From contig JAICMS010000014.1 in the NCBI GenBank assembly GCA_025929075.1, forward strand, positions 1 to 32,880: a stretch of DNA of 32,880 nt, given 5' to 3'. The position numbers and the translations under genes were made by a program. Positions 23,074 to 30,431 of the stretch are shown here, one piece after another. A model generated the notes under the pieces. That model saw only the letters and a program-made list of their open reading frames with translations. It was not told the DNA's origin and searched no databases. This DNA is from Propionibacteriales bacterium (GTDB lineage: Bacteria; Actinomycetota; Actinomycetes; Propionibacteriales; Nocardioidaceae). Position 1 is the first letter of the stretch, and every line of letters begins with the position of its first letter.

Positions 23074-23859
23074 TTGTCGATGACACGTCGCCTCATCCGG
23101 GCGCTGTCCACACTCGGCAGCCGCCGGGGCCTGTATGCACTGGCCCTGGCGGCTGCCGCCGTGGGAGTCGCTGTCGTGGTAGTCGCGGTGATCAGCCAAA
23201 CGTCTCCGCCGGTGCCCAGCCGGTCGGCGTACGGCCATCTCAACGCCTCGACCGCCCCCACGCCGGCCGTAAGGGACCGACACACGTCACCGTCACCCGG
23301 CGCCAGTCACGTGACCACTCACCACCCGACCGTCCCGACCCATCACGCACCCGCGACGCCAGGGCCGACCAGGCAACCACTCGCACTGACCACCGCCTCG
23401 CCGCCGACCCGGATAGACATCCCAGCCGTCGACGTGCACAGCGACGTCATCGGAATCGGGAAGACACCCGGCGGTGGTCTGGCAGTGCCACAGCCGGGCC
23501 CCAACCTCAACAAGGCCGCCTGGTACACCGGCTCCGTCACACCTGGGCAGCCCGGCCCGTCGGTGATCGAGGGGCACATCGACTCCGTCTACGGCCCGTC
23601 GGTGTTCTACCGGCTCGGCGCGCTCGCGATCGGCGACCGGATCAGCGTCACCCGCGCCGACGGCCGCGTCGCCGTCTTCACCGTCAACGCGGTGCGCACC
23701 TACCCGACCCACGACGCCTTCCCCACATCGATCGTGTACGGCGGCGACCTGAGCCAGCCGACGCTGCGGCTGATCACCTGCGCCAACTTCGACGAGGCGA
23801 TCCGCCACTACACCGGCAACGAGGTGGTCTATGCCCACCTCATCGCCCTCAAGCGTTGA
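23074..23859 (+). CDS. class F sortase
   Basis: A 261-residue membrane-anchored sortase. A basic start and one membrane helix (about 20-41) are followed by a long Pro/Thr/Ser/His-rich stalk (45-110). The sortase barrel begins at TRIDIPAVDVHSDVIGIG. Catalytic residues are visible: H168 in VIEGHID, C236 in LRLITCANF, and R244 in AIRHYTGN. The YGPSVFYRLG and GDRISV segments are typical of class F enzymes. It cleaves a C-terminal sorting motif and joins proteins to the envelope. The gene starts two bases after the upstream substrate gene, at TTG 23074 or ATG 23080 (two codons shorter), so the pair is almost certainly co-transcribed. The exact start is open. Confidence 0.92.
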   Translation: MSMTRRLIRALSTLGSRRGLYALALAAAAVGVAVVVVAVISQTSPPVPSRSAYGHLNASTAPTPAVRDRHTSPSPGASHVTTHHPTVPTHHAPATPGPTRQPLALTTASPPTRIDIPAVDVHSDVIGIGKTPGGGLAVPQPGPNLNKAAWYTGSVTPGQPGPSVIEGHIDSVYGPSVFYRLGALAIGDRISVTRADGRVAVFTVNAVRTYPTHDAFPTSIVYGGDLSQPTLRLITCANFDEAIRHYTGNEVVYAHLIALKR

Positions 23860-23860
23860 G

Positions 23861-23888
23861 CGGCACTATCAACGGAAGAAGGGTGCCG
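23861..23888. terminator. weak hairpin after the sortase gene
   Basis: CGGCAC (23861-23866) and GTGCCG (23883-23888) form a 6-bp stem with a 16-base loop right after the sortase stop. A possible terminator of the two-gene operon; weak. Confidence 0.25.
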
Positions 23889-23995
23889 TCCTCCCAGGGA
23901 TCGCCGGACGATTTCCGTGCAAAGTGACGTCGTCGGTCGATGAATCTGCGTAGCCTTCGGGCCAGGAAGCAACCACCTCACTCGGGGAGCCCACC

Positions 23996-24496
23996 ATGAC
24001 CGACGTGCAGCCACCGCCCGACGCCGAGCGCGAGTACGACGCCCCCACGGGAGGCGCCCACGTCGCGTCCCCACCGCCGCCCGGCCCGCCACCACCCCCA
24101 CCACCGTCGCCGTACGGCAGCGCCCTCCAGCCGGCGAGCAACCTCAACTGGTCAGCGGAGCACAAGGTCCGCAGCCCGGTCAACGTCTGGCTGCTGGCGA
24201 TCGTGACGTTCGGGATCTACGCGCTGGTCTGGTACTACAAGGTCAACCGCGAGCTGCGTGACTTCGACCCGGCGATCGACGTCAAGCCGGGGCTGGCTGC
24301 GCTGGCGCTGTGTGTGCCGATCGCCAATTTCATCAGCGTCTACCACACCGGCAAGCGGATCGCCCAAGCGCAGCAGGACGCCGGCCTCCCCGCGACCTGC
24401 TCAGGCGGCGTCGGTCTCCTGCTGGGGTTCGTGTTCGGGCTCTACCCGCTCTACTACCAGGGCCACCTCAACAAGATCTGGGAAGCCGGTCGCTGA
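23996..24496 (+). CDS. DUF4234 domain membrane protein
   Basis: A 166-residue protein. Residues 1-50 are disordered and proline-rich, including a run of Pro. The DUF4234 core follows: RSPVNVWLLAIVTFGIYALV then WYYKVNRELRDFDPAIDVKPGLAAL. Next is ISVYHTGKRIAQAQQDAG, and a final helix LLLGFVFGLYPLYYQGHLNKIW. Three or four hydrophobic segments are expected. The cellular role of DUF4234 proteins is not known; a Pro-rich cytoplasmic head plus this domain is common in actinobacteria. GGGGAG precedes the ATG by about six bases. It converges with the dienelactone-hydrolase-like gene across a palindromic element. Confidence 0.88.
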   Translation: MTDVQPPPDAEREYDAPTGGAHVASPPPPGPPPPPPPSPYGSALQPASNLNWSAEHKVRSPVNVWLLAIVTFGIYALVWYYKVNRELRDFDPAIDVKPGLAALALCVPIANFISVYHTGKRIAQAQQDAGLPATCSGGVGLLLGFVFGLYPLYYQGHLNKIWEAGR

Positions 24497-24522
24497 CGGC
24501 TTTCCCGCGCCCACTCAGGCGG

Positions 24523-24570
24523 GACTGGGTGAGATTGTGGTCGCTCCAGCGCTCACGATCTCACCCAGTC
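24523..24570. repeat. REP-like palindromic element, copy 3
   Basis: GACTGGGTGAGAT (24523-24535) and ATCTCACCCAGTC (24558-24570) pair perfectly over 13 bases. Inside are GTG/CAC and CGCT..AGCG pairings. It lies between convergent genes (stops at 24496 and 24623), where it could serve as a bidirectional terminator. Closely related to the copy at 27013, with a shared 3' flank TCTGCG. Confidence 0.7.
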
Positions 24571-24622
24571 TGCGACGTACGGCGGCGCGGAAGGCCCACC
24601 CGCTTCTCCCCCGACCCCCGCG

Positions 24623-25195
24623 CTACACCTTGTCGAGGAACGCCAGCACCCGCTCGGTCATCTGCCGGGTGGCTCCCTCGTCGTACCAGGGCATCGACCG
24701 GTCGGAGAACAGGTGCTGGTTGCCCGGGTAGAGGAACATCTCCGCCCCGTCGGTCGAGTCCACGAACGCCTGCGCCGCCTCGATGTCGCCCTCGTCGACG
24801 AAGAACGGGTCGTGGTCCATCGCATGGATCTGCGCCTGCGCGCCGTCCGGCCAGCTCCCGAAGTACGACACGTCGGCGAACCCGTCGAAGAACAACCCAC
24901 CCTTCGCGCCCGGCCGGGTGACCGTGAGCTTCATCGCCGGCATCACGCCGAACGAGAAGCCGCCGTATACCACCTCCTGCGGCAGCTCGTCGGCCGCGAG
25001 AACGCCGCGCTCTGCCGCCGCCTCGAACCCGATCGACTGGATGTTGTCCATCCCCGCCTCGATGCTGTCGAAGGTCTGCCCCTCGAACAGGTCCGGCGTG
25101 TGGACCGTGTGCCCGGCAGCCCGCAGGTCGTCGGCGAAGCCGGTGACCCCCTCGGTCAATCCGAGCACGCTGTGAAACAGCACCACCTCGGCCAT
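24623..25195 (-). CDS. dienelactone hydrolase family protein
   Basis: A 190-residue alpha/beta hydrolase of the dienelactone hydrolase family. It begins MAEVVLFHSVLGLTEGV, and DDLRAAGHTVHTPDLFEG is the typical next strand. The nucleophile elbow is GGFSFG with Ser81, where classical dienelactone hydrolase has Cys. The catalytic His is H161 in GNQHLFSD. The acid is probably one of the Asp residues at 128-134. It is cytoplasmic. AGGAGGG stands six bases before the ATG. No aromatic-degradation genes are nearby, so the natural substrate is unknown. It is divergent from the nei gene (228-base gap, no feature seen). Confidence 0.88.
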   Translation of the reverse strand: MAEVVLFHSVLGLTEGVTGFADDLRAAGHTVHTPDLFEGQTFDSIEAGMDNIQSIGFEAAAERGVLAADELPQEVVYGGFSFGVMPAMKLTVTRPGAKGGLFFDGFADVSYFGSWPDGAQAQIHAMDHDPFFVDEGDIEAAQAFVDSTDGAEMFLYPGNQHLFSDRSMPWYDEGATRQMTERVLAFLDKV

Positions 25196-25423
25196 CGTGA
25201 ACCCTCCTCTTCCGATTGCTGTCGACTCCTACGTCGACCGCGCCGCTCGACGTCGTGTTGGAAGCCACGCTAGCCAGGCCCACCGACAGCTCTCTCACGA
25301 CGAAGTCGGTTGGCCAGTCGGCCGGCCAGCCAGCGGCAAGCGGGTACAGCACCTGGACAACGGTGGCCGGGTCGCCGATGACACCATGCACGTTCACGAC
25401 CCTGTCTGCGACTGAGGAGCCGC

Positions 25424-26215
25424 ATGCCCGAAGGCGACACGGTGTGGCAGACCGCCAGGCGGCTGTCCGTGCTGACGGGCCACGCGCTGGTCGGCTCCGA
25501 CTTCCGGGTGCCCTCGCTGGCCATCGCCGACGTCACCGGCGCGTCGGTGCTCGAGACGGTCTCGCGAGGCAAGCACCTGCTCACTCGGCTCTCCAACGGC
25601 CTGACCCTGCACACCCACCTCGGCATGGACGGCGCCTGGATCATCCGCCCGGCCGGCACGCGCTGGAGCCGCCCTGCGCACACCGCTCGGGTGGTGCTGC
25701 GAACAACGAGACACGAGGCGGTCGGCTTCTCCGTTCAGCTCGACCTGGTGCGGACGTCGGAGGAGGGCCAGTACGTCGGCCACCTCGGGCCCGACCTGCT
25801 CGGGCCGGACTGGGACCCGGCCGAGGCCGTACGCCGGTTGACCGTCGATCCGTCGGTCGCGATCGGCGAGGCGCTGCTCGACCAGCGCAACCTGGCCGGC
25901 ATCGGCAACGTGTACAAGTGCGAGCTCTGCTTCCTGGCTGGCGTCGACCCGCGGACCGCGGTCGCGGCGGTCGGCAACCTGCCGCGGCTTGTCGACACGG
26001 CGCACCGCGTGCTGGTCGCCAACCGGGACCGGGTCGAGCGCATCACGACCGGCGACCGACGCCGCGGCAACCAGTTGTGGGTCTACGGCAGGCGCGGTCC
26101 CTGCTTGCGTTGCGACACCCCGATCCGCAAAGCATCCGTCGGGCCGCCAGGCGAAGAGCGGCCGACGTACTGGTGCCCCCACTGCCAACCGCTTCTCAGC
26201 TCAGGTCGTGGATGA
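25424..26215 (+). CDS. nei: Fpg/Nei-family DNA glycosylase (endonuclease VIII-like)
   Basis: A 263-residue base-excision repair enzyme that removes oxidised bases and nicks the abasic site. The N-terminus MPEGDTVW supplies the catalytic Pro2 and Glu3. K50 in SRGKHLL corresponds to the conserved lysine, followed by LHTHLGMDGAW. The helix-two-turn-helix contains IGEALLDQRNLAGIGNVYK. The C-terminal zinc finger has C227, C230, C251 and C254. The overall pattern is closest, from memory, to mycobacterial Nei1. GAGGAG lies five bases before the ATG. The next genes (a possible small ORF and the MSMEG_6728 protein, also in a DNA-glycosylase-like superfamily) follow on the same strand. Confidence 0.94.
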   Translation: MPEGDTVWQTARRLSVLTGHALVGSDFRVPSLAIADVTGASVLETVSRGKHLLTRLSNGLTLHTHLGMDGAWIIRPAGTRWSRPAHTARVVLRTTRHEAVGFSVQLDLVRTSEEGQYVGHLGPDLLGPDWDPAEAVRRLTVDPSVAIGEALLDQRNLAGIGNVYKCELCFLAGVDPRTAVAAVGNLPRLVDTAHRVLVANRDRVERITTGDRRRGNQLWVYGRRGPCLRCDTPIRKASVGPPGEERPTYWCPHCQPLLSSGRG

Positions 26216-26289
26216 CGTCCGACGCTTGCGCCCATCCCTAGCGGGTGGTGGGCTGAGGGCCTGCTCGGCGACGGTGAAAGGCGGCTGGC

Positions 26290-26427
26290 ATGGGGATCGG
26301 ACTGACACCGGAGTCGGGCCTGCGGCGTGAAGAGGGACTCGAACGCGTCCACGCCATGATGGGGCGGCTGCTCGGGGACGTACGCCGGTTCATCGCCTCA
26401 GCCGTTGTCAAAGGCCACCAGAAGTAG
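26290..26427 (+). CDS. possible 45-residue small protein
   Basis: A short ORF of 45 codons with high GC at third positions (about four in five), an AAAGG-type ribosome site about nine bases upstream, and a stop only three bases before the GTG of the next gene. The product is basic and helical in character: a Leu/Arg/Glu pattern, RREEGLERVHAMMGRLL and DVRRFIASAV. No family is recognised. It could also be non-coding sequence. Confidence 0.35.
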   Translation: MGIGLTPESGLRREEGLERVHAMMGRLLGDVRRFIASAVVKGHQK

Positions 26428-26430
26428 CCT

Positions 26431-26952
26431 GTGCAGACGTTTCTCCCCGATCCCGACTTCGAGAGGTCGGCGGCCGCCCTGGACGAGAAGCGGCTCGGCA
26501 AGCAGCGAGTCGAGGTGATCCAGATCATCCGAGCGCTGACCCGTCCGGGATACGGCTGGGCGCACCATCCGGCGGTGCTCATGTGGCGGGGCTACGAAGA
26601 GGCACTCGGCCGCTATGGGCTCACCTGCTGCCGACGGTGGACGGGACTCGGGTACGGCGACACCTGCGCCGACACCATCGTCAGCGACCTCGCGGCTGCC
26701 GGCGTCTCGACCGTCAGGACCCAAGAAGAGCTTGCCGCGGCCGGTGCGCTGCCGCCCTGGCTGGGCGACGAGCGCCTCCACGCTAGCCACCGTGCATCCC
26801 TGGTCCGCAAGGATCCGCAGCATTACCGGTCGCAGTACCCCGACGTTGATCGTGACCTGCCGTATCACTGGCCGGTCCGGTCGGCCGCTGTACTCGAGCG
26901 GGAGGGCCGCCGTGCCCGCCGGGCGGGACGTGGCGAGGCGAACACTCAGTAG
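26431..26952 (+). CDS. MSMEG_6728 family protein (pyrimidine-dimer-glycosylase-like superfamily)
   Basis: A 173-residue protein. MQTFLPDPDFERSAAALD then KRLGKQRVEVIQIIRAL, YGWAHHPAVLMWRGYEEAL, LPPWLGDERLHASHRASLVRKDP and HYRSQYPDV match the MSMEG_6728 family, which is related to T4 endonuclease V-like pyrimidine dimer DNA glycosylases. The Thr/His/Arg residues at the start are reminiscent of the T4 enzyme's N-terminal active site, but activity has not been shown for this family as far as I know. Start GTG 26431. It follows the nei gene and a possible small ORF on the same strand, so a DNA-repair grouping is plausible. Confidence 0.85.
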   Translation: MQTFLPDPDFERSAAALDEKRLGKQRVEVIQIIRALTRPGYGWAHHPAVLMWRGYEEALGRYGLTCCRRWTGLGYGDTCADTIVSDLAAAGVSTVRTQEELAAAGALPPWLGDERLHASHRASLVRKDPQHYRSQYPDVDRDLPYHWPVRSAAVLEREGRRARRAGRGEANTQ

Positions 26953-27012
26953 GCGTATCCACTACGGACACGGCGTATGGTCCTCGGCGCTCACCAGGCT
27001 GCCTCGCAGCGG

Positions 27013-27062
27013 AGACCGGGTGAGATTTTGAGCGCTCGAGCGACGAAAATCTCACCGGGTCT
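27013..27062. repeat. REP-like palindromic element, copy 4
   Basis: Arms AGACCGGGTGAGATTTT (27013-27029) and AAAATCTCACCGGGTCT (27046-27062) pair over 17 bases with one mismatch. The centre carries the perfect palindrome CGCTCGAGCG (27032-27041). It lies between two genes on the same strand and is the longest stem of the four copies. The TTTT/AAAA ends of the stem could help it act as a terminator. Confidence 0.7.
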
Positions 27063-27175
27063 GCGCGGCGACGGCGTCGAGGCTATTGCGCTCGGATCGC
27101 CGTGGAGTGCTCCGGGTGAGGACCTGGCCCGGAACCAGGCGTGCCCCGGCGAGGCGCCGGCTCGAGCGAGCACCG

Positions 27176-27204
27176 TTGACAGCTCGGCGCGCCGGGCGGA
27201 CACT
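27176..27204 (+). promoter_or_regulatory. probable promoter of the alpha/beta hydrolase gene
   Basis: A consensus -35 box TTGACA (27176-27181), 17 bases, then GACACT (27199-27204) as a weak -10 box. The leader to the ATG at 27231 would be about 20 bases and includes the GGAGG ribosome site. Confidence 0.45.
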
Positions 27205-27230
27205 CTCGGCACCGATTCGGAGGTTCGGTC

Positions 27231-28004
27231 ATGGCAAGGAATCGCAGCGGCGGCTTGGCGCTCGATGTTCGAGGCGAAGGGACGTCCGTCGTCCTGATCC
27301 ACGGGCTGACGTTCAGCCGCCGGACATGGGATCCCATCACCGAACTGCTCGCCGAGCACCACCGCGTGGTGGCCGTCGACCTGCCGGGCCACGGCGAGTC
27401 GGACGGCTCCGCCGCCGATCCACGGGTCGTCGTCGAGCGACTGCATATGACTCTGGCCGAGATCGACGTCGACCAGCCCGTGGTCGTCGGCCACTCTGCC
27501 GGTGGTCTCCTGGCAACGGGCTACGGAGCGGCCCACCCGACGGCCGGCGTGGTGAACGTAGACCAGCCGGTGCTGGTGGCGCCGTTCGCCACCTTCGTCC
27601 AGCAGCTCGCCGAGCGGCTTCGCGGCCCCAGCTTTGCCGAGGCCTTCGCCCCATTCGAGCAGAGCATCGGTGTCGAGGAGCTCCCAGAGCCGGAGCGCAG
27701 CCGCGTGATGGACACCCGGTACATCAGCCAGGACGTCGTCCTGGATCACTGGCACGCCGTCCTGACCACGTCGCCGGCTGAGCTGCAGGCGACCGTCGAC
27801 GAGATGCTCGACCGCATCTCGGTGCCCTACCTCTACCTGGCCGGGCACGAGGTTCCGGCGCCGGTGGTCGAGCACCTGCGTACGCACGTGCCCCAGGCCG
27901 AGGTCGTCGTGTGGCCTGACGGAGGGCACCTCGTCCACCACACCGAGCCTCACCGCTTCGCCCAGCTGGTATCGGAGTTCGCCAGTCGGGTGATCGCAAC
28001 CTGA
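27231..28004 (+). CDS. alpha/beta-fold hydrolase
   Basis: A 257-residue serine hydrolase. VVLIHGLTFSRRTWDP holds the oxyanion HG motif at 24-25. VVAVDLPGHGESD follows, then the nucleophile elbow VVGHSAGG with Ser89. DGGHLVHHTEP near residue 233 carries the catalytic His; the acid is probably in the YLYLAGHEVPAP region. The closest types are haloperoxidase- or esterase-like hydrolases; the substrate is unknown. GGAGG stands seven bases before the ATG and a -35 box lies upstream. It converges with the tandem sensor operon, with an 80-base gap (28005-28083) and no obvious terminator. Confidence 0.9.
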   Translation: MARNRSGGLALDVRGEGTSVVLIHGLTFSRRTWDPITELLAEHHRVVAVDLPGHGESDGSAADPRVVVERLHMTLAEIDVDQPVVVGHSAGGLLATGYGAAHPTAGVVNVDQPVLVAPFATFVQQLAERLRGPSFAEAFAPFEQSIGVEELPEPERSRVMDTRYISQDVVLDHWHAVLTTSPAELQATVDEMLDRISVPYLYLAGHEVPAPVVEHLRTHVPQAEVVVWPDGGHLVHHTEPHRFAQLVSEFASRVIAT

Positions 28005-28083
28005 TCCAGCCAAGGTTTCGGTCAATTCCCGTGCGCTAGAACGACGACGAACGTCCCCCGAACGGCGCACTGGCCCGCGCCCG

Positions 28084-29271
28084 CTATTGGCGCGAAGCTG
28101 ACCGACCAGGTGCCCAGAGCGACACCGATGCGGGTTCGACGGTTGCGGTGGCGACGCCGATCAGATCCCTACGTACGGTGTCGGGGTCGACCTCGTGGCG
28201 AAGGCGGATCGCGAATGCGTCGATCGTGCGGGCGGCGTCGTAGCGTTCCCGGTTGAAGCGGCGGTCCACGGCGACCTGGACCCTGCGGCGCAGCGGGTTG
28301 AACGCCGACGCGACGACCAGAGTGGCAATCGCCACCGCGACCGACGACGACAGCGGGAGCGCGCGGGTGCAGAGCGCAACACAGCCGACGTACGCAGCCG
28401 CCAACATGCCGGTGACGACGGCGTACGAAAGGCTGCGACTGATGATCCGGTCGATCTCATACAGCCGGTAGCGCAGGACCGCAATCGCGATCGCTGCGAG
28501 CATCGCGGCGATCGGTAGCGCGAACAGGAACTCGCCCCACCTGCTGTTGGAGAACGACGTCGGGGTGAGCAGAAGAACCGCGATCACCACCGGCCAGATA
28601 CCGGCTGCCGCGACGAGCCACTTGATCTGGTCGTGGGTCGCTGTGTCTCCATGCCGCCAACGCACGACGACGCTGCTGACGGCGAGGAGTAGGAGGACGA
28701 TGCTCGCAATGTTCGCTGCGCTGGCCAACGCGCTGAACACCGGCGCATGCAGGTGCAGCGGGTTGGTCAGTCGCGGAAGTGAGTCGAATGCCGCCGGTCC
28801 GGTGAACCGCCCGGGCAGCGCCAACGCGGTGTCGACGACGACGGCCCACCCGACCCAGCGCCAACGCGCGCTCGGTAATGCTCCGGTCGGGAAGAGCAGC
28901 AGCGTGGCCGTGATCTGCGCGAGCAACAAACTTGACGGCAGCTGGTCGAGCACGAACAGGGCGGGAGCGCCGGGGAGGGCGTGAACGTGCACCGAGTAGG
29001 CGGCATAGACGTCGACGAGCGTCTGCAGCAATACCGTTGCGCCGAGCGAGGCGACGATCCACCCGAGGCGTTGGGTCGGCCGACGCAGCAGGAGCAGCAG
29101 ACCAAGGCCGGCCGCCCAGGTCCCCAGCGCGAGAGTGAAGCCCGAGCTTTCGTAGAGCCCACCACGCCGGCTCACCAGGTGTGCCGCCAGGATGATCACC
29201 GCGGCGACGGCCGCGAGCCCACACAGAACTCCATAGCCGACGGCAATCCCGCAATGGCGCCGCCCGGTCAT
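28084..29271 (-). CDS. kinase-less histidine-kinase-like membrane sensor protein, paralogue A
   Basis: A 395-residue membrane protein, last gene of a tandem operon. About eight to ten hydrophobic segments cover residues 10-320. The loop LLLFPTGALPSARWRWV, then VVRWRHGD...QIKWLV, then IAVLRYRLYEIDRIISRSLSY are the hallmarks of the membrane sensor part of actinobacterial NarL-type histidine kinases. The cytoplasmic tail has FNPLRRRVQVAVDRRFNRERYDAARTI-type sequence and ends near EPASVSLWAPGRSASRQ. In true kinases GAF, dimerisation and ATPase domains would follow; here the stop comes instead. The start ATG 29271 overlaps the stop of paralogue B by four bases (ATGA). Function unknown: it may sense and pass signals to a separate partner. 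Confidence 0.85.
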   Translation of the reverse strand: MTGRRHCGIAVGYGVLCGLAAVAAVIILAAHLVSRRGGLYESSGFTLALGTWAAGLGLLLLLRRPTQRLGWIVASLGATVLLQTLVDVYAAYSVHVHALPGAPALFVLDQLPSSLLLAQITATLLLFPTGALPSARWRWVGWAVVVDTALALPGRFTGPAAFDSLPRLTNPLHLHAPVFSALASAANIASIVLLLLAVSSVVVRWRHGDTATHDQIKWLVAAAGIWPVVIAVLLLTPTSFSNSRWGEFLFALPIAAMLAAIAIAVLRYRLYEIDRIISRSLSYAVVTGMLAAAYVGCVALCTRALPLSSSVAVAIATLVVASAFNPLRRRVQVAVDRRFNRERYDAARTIDAFAIRLRHEVDPDTVRRDLIGVATATVEPASVSLWAPGRSASRQ

Positions 29272-30431
29272 GTGACCCACACCGACACGACCGACGGTTC
29301 CATCGCGACCACGGTGACGGCGACCAGGTCCTCGCGCACGGTGTCGGGGTCGACCTCGTCGCGCAATCTGCCAGCGAACGCGTCAATCGTGCGCGCCGCG
29401 TCGTACCGCTGCCGGTTGAAGCGACGGTCGACGCGGGTCTGCACCCGCCGACGCACGGGCCGCAACAGCGCCAAGGTCGCTAGGGTCAAGGCCGCGACGG
29501 CGACGTCGGATCCGCGCGCCAGCCGGCTCGCGGCAACCGTGAGCACGACATACGGCGCCACCAGCAGCGCCGTGACCAAGGCGTAAGTGACCGAGCGGCT
29601 CACCACCCGTTCGATGTCGTAGAGGTGGTAGCGCAGGATCGCGATGCCGATCGCCGCAGGAAGGGCCACCACCGCGAGGAACTGCACAGCGATCGTGATC
29701 GCGTTGTGCGCGCCAGAAGCGAGGACTGGCGTGATGGCGACAGTGGCAAGGACTGCGGCCCAGACGAACCAGCGCAGTTGCTCTTTCAGGGCACCGTGCG
29801 ACCGGCGGTAGCGCACCACCACCGAGGCGATGCTTCCGACGACGCTGCCTGCGACCAAGGGCAGGCCGACGAAAATGACCTGTGCCACCGCCGGGTGGTA
29901 AAGCCCGTTCACAGTGTGGAAGTCGACCCAACGGTGCGTGCCGGTGGCCACGCCGACGATGCAGATCGCCGTTCCGATGGCCGACGTCCACACCAAGATT
30001 CGCCAGCGAGGACTAGGCGGCCGGCCGGTCGGGAACAGCAGCGGCACCAGCGTGAACAGCGTGATAGACCCCGGCATCCAGGTCATCTCGGCGAACGTGG
30101 TGAGCCATCGCGGCGCTCCGACGACCGTTGCGTGGCCGAGCCAGCCGAGGCACACCAGCGTCACGAACCCCGCTGCCGACACCACGCCGGTAGCGAGCAT
30201 CAGCCAGCCGATCGCGTTCCGCGGCACCCGCGCCGCGATCAGCGCACCGACCGCACAGAAGCCGACGGTGATCCCGATCTCGTTGCCGTAGATGACGACG
30301 ACTCGGTGTCCGCCGAGGCCGTAGAAAACGAATGCTGCAGCAGAGCAGGTGAGCCCGAGACAGCCGAGCAGCCAGGCCACAACGGTGGTACGCCGGCCGG
30401 CCACACCATTCGAGCCCTCGCGACCGGTCAT
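29268..30431 (-). CDS. kinase-less histidine-kinase-like membrane sensor protein, paralogue B
   Basis: A 387-residue paralogue. The N-terminal signature loop is LLFPTGRPPSPRWRIL, with VVRYRRSHGALKEQLRWFV, ILRYHLYDIERVVSRSVTY and a tail LRPVRRRVQTRVDRRFNRQR. It ends VSVWVT directly at the stop. His (YH) and Glu (IE) replace the Arg and Asp of the other copies in the RYRLYDIDR motif, so it is the most divergent there. The start is ATG 30431, overlapping the stop of paralogue C by four bases. The apparent extension to 30929 runs through paralogue C in another frame and is not coding. No kinase or other catalytic domain is present. Confidence 0.85.
   Translation of the reverse strand: MTGREGSNGVAGRRTTVVAWLLGCLGLTCSAAAFVFYGLGGHRVVVIYGNEIGITVGFCAVGALIAARVPRNAIGWLMLATGVVSAAGFVTLVCLGWLGHATVVGAPRWLTTFAEMTWMPGSITLFTLVPLLFPTGRPPSPRWRILVWTSAIGTAICIVGVATGTHRWVDFHTVNGLYHPAVAQVIFVGLPLVAGSVVGSIASVVVRYRRSHGALKEQLRWFVWAAVLATVAITPVLASGAHNAITIAVQFLAVVALPAAIGIAILRYHLYDIERVVSRSVTYALVTALLVAPYVVLTVAASRLARGSDVAVAALTLATLALLRPVRRRVQTRVDRRFNRQRYDAARTIDAFAGRLRDEVDPDTVREDLVAVTVVAMEPSVVSVWVT

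Noticed and set aside
24561-25397. Minus-strand ORF of 278 codons overlapping the dienelactone-hydrolase-like gene
   Set aside because: It is in a different frame from the hydrolase, which has AGGAGGG before its start and intact GFSFG and His motifs. I considered a frameshifted fusion, but the overlapping frame has no motif of its own.
26991-28070. Minus-strand ORF of 359 codons
   Set aside because: It is antisense to the alpha/beta hydrolase, which has a promoter, a ribosome site and a GHSAGG nucleophile motif.
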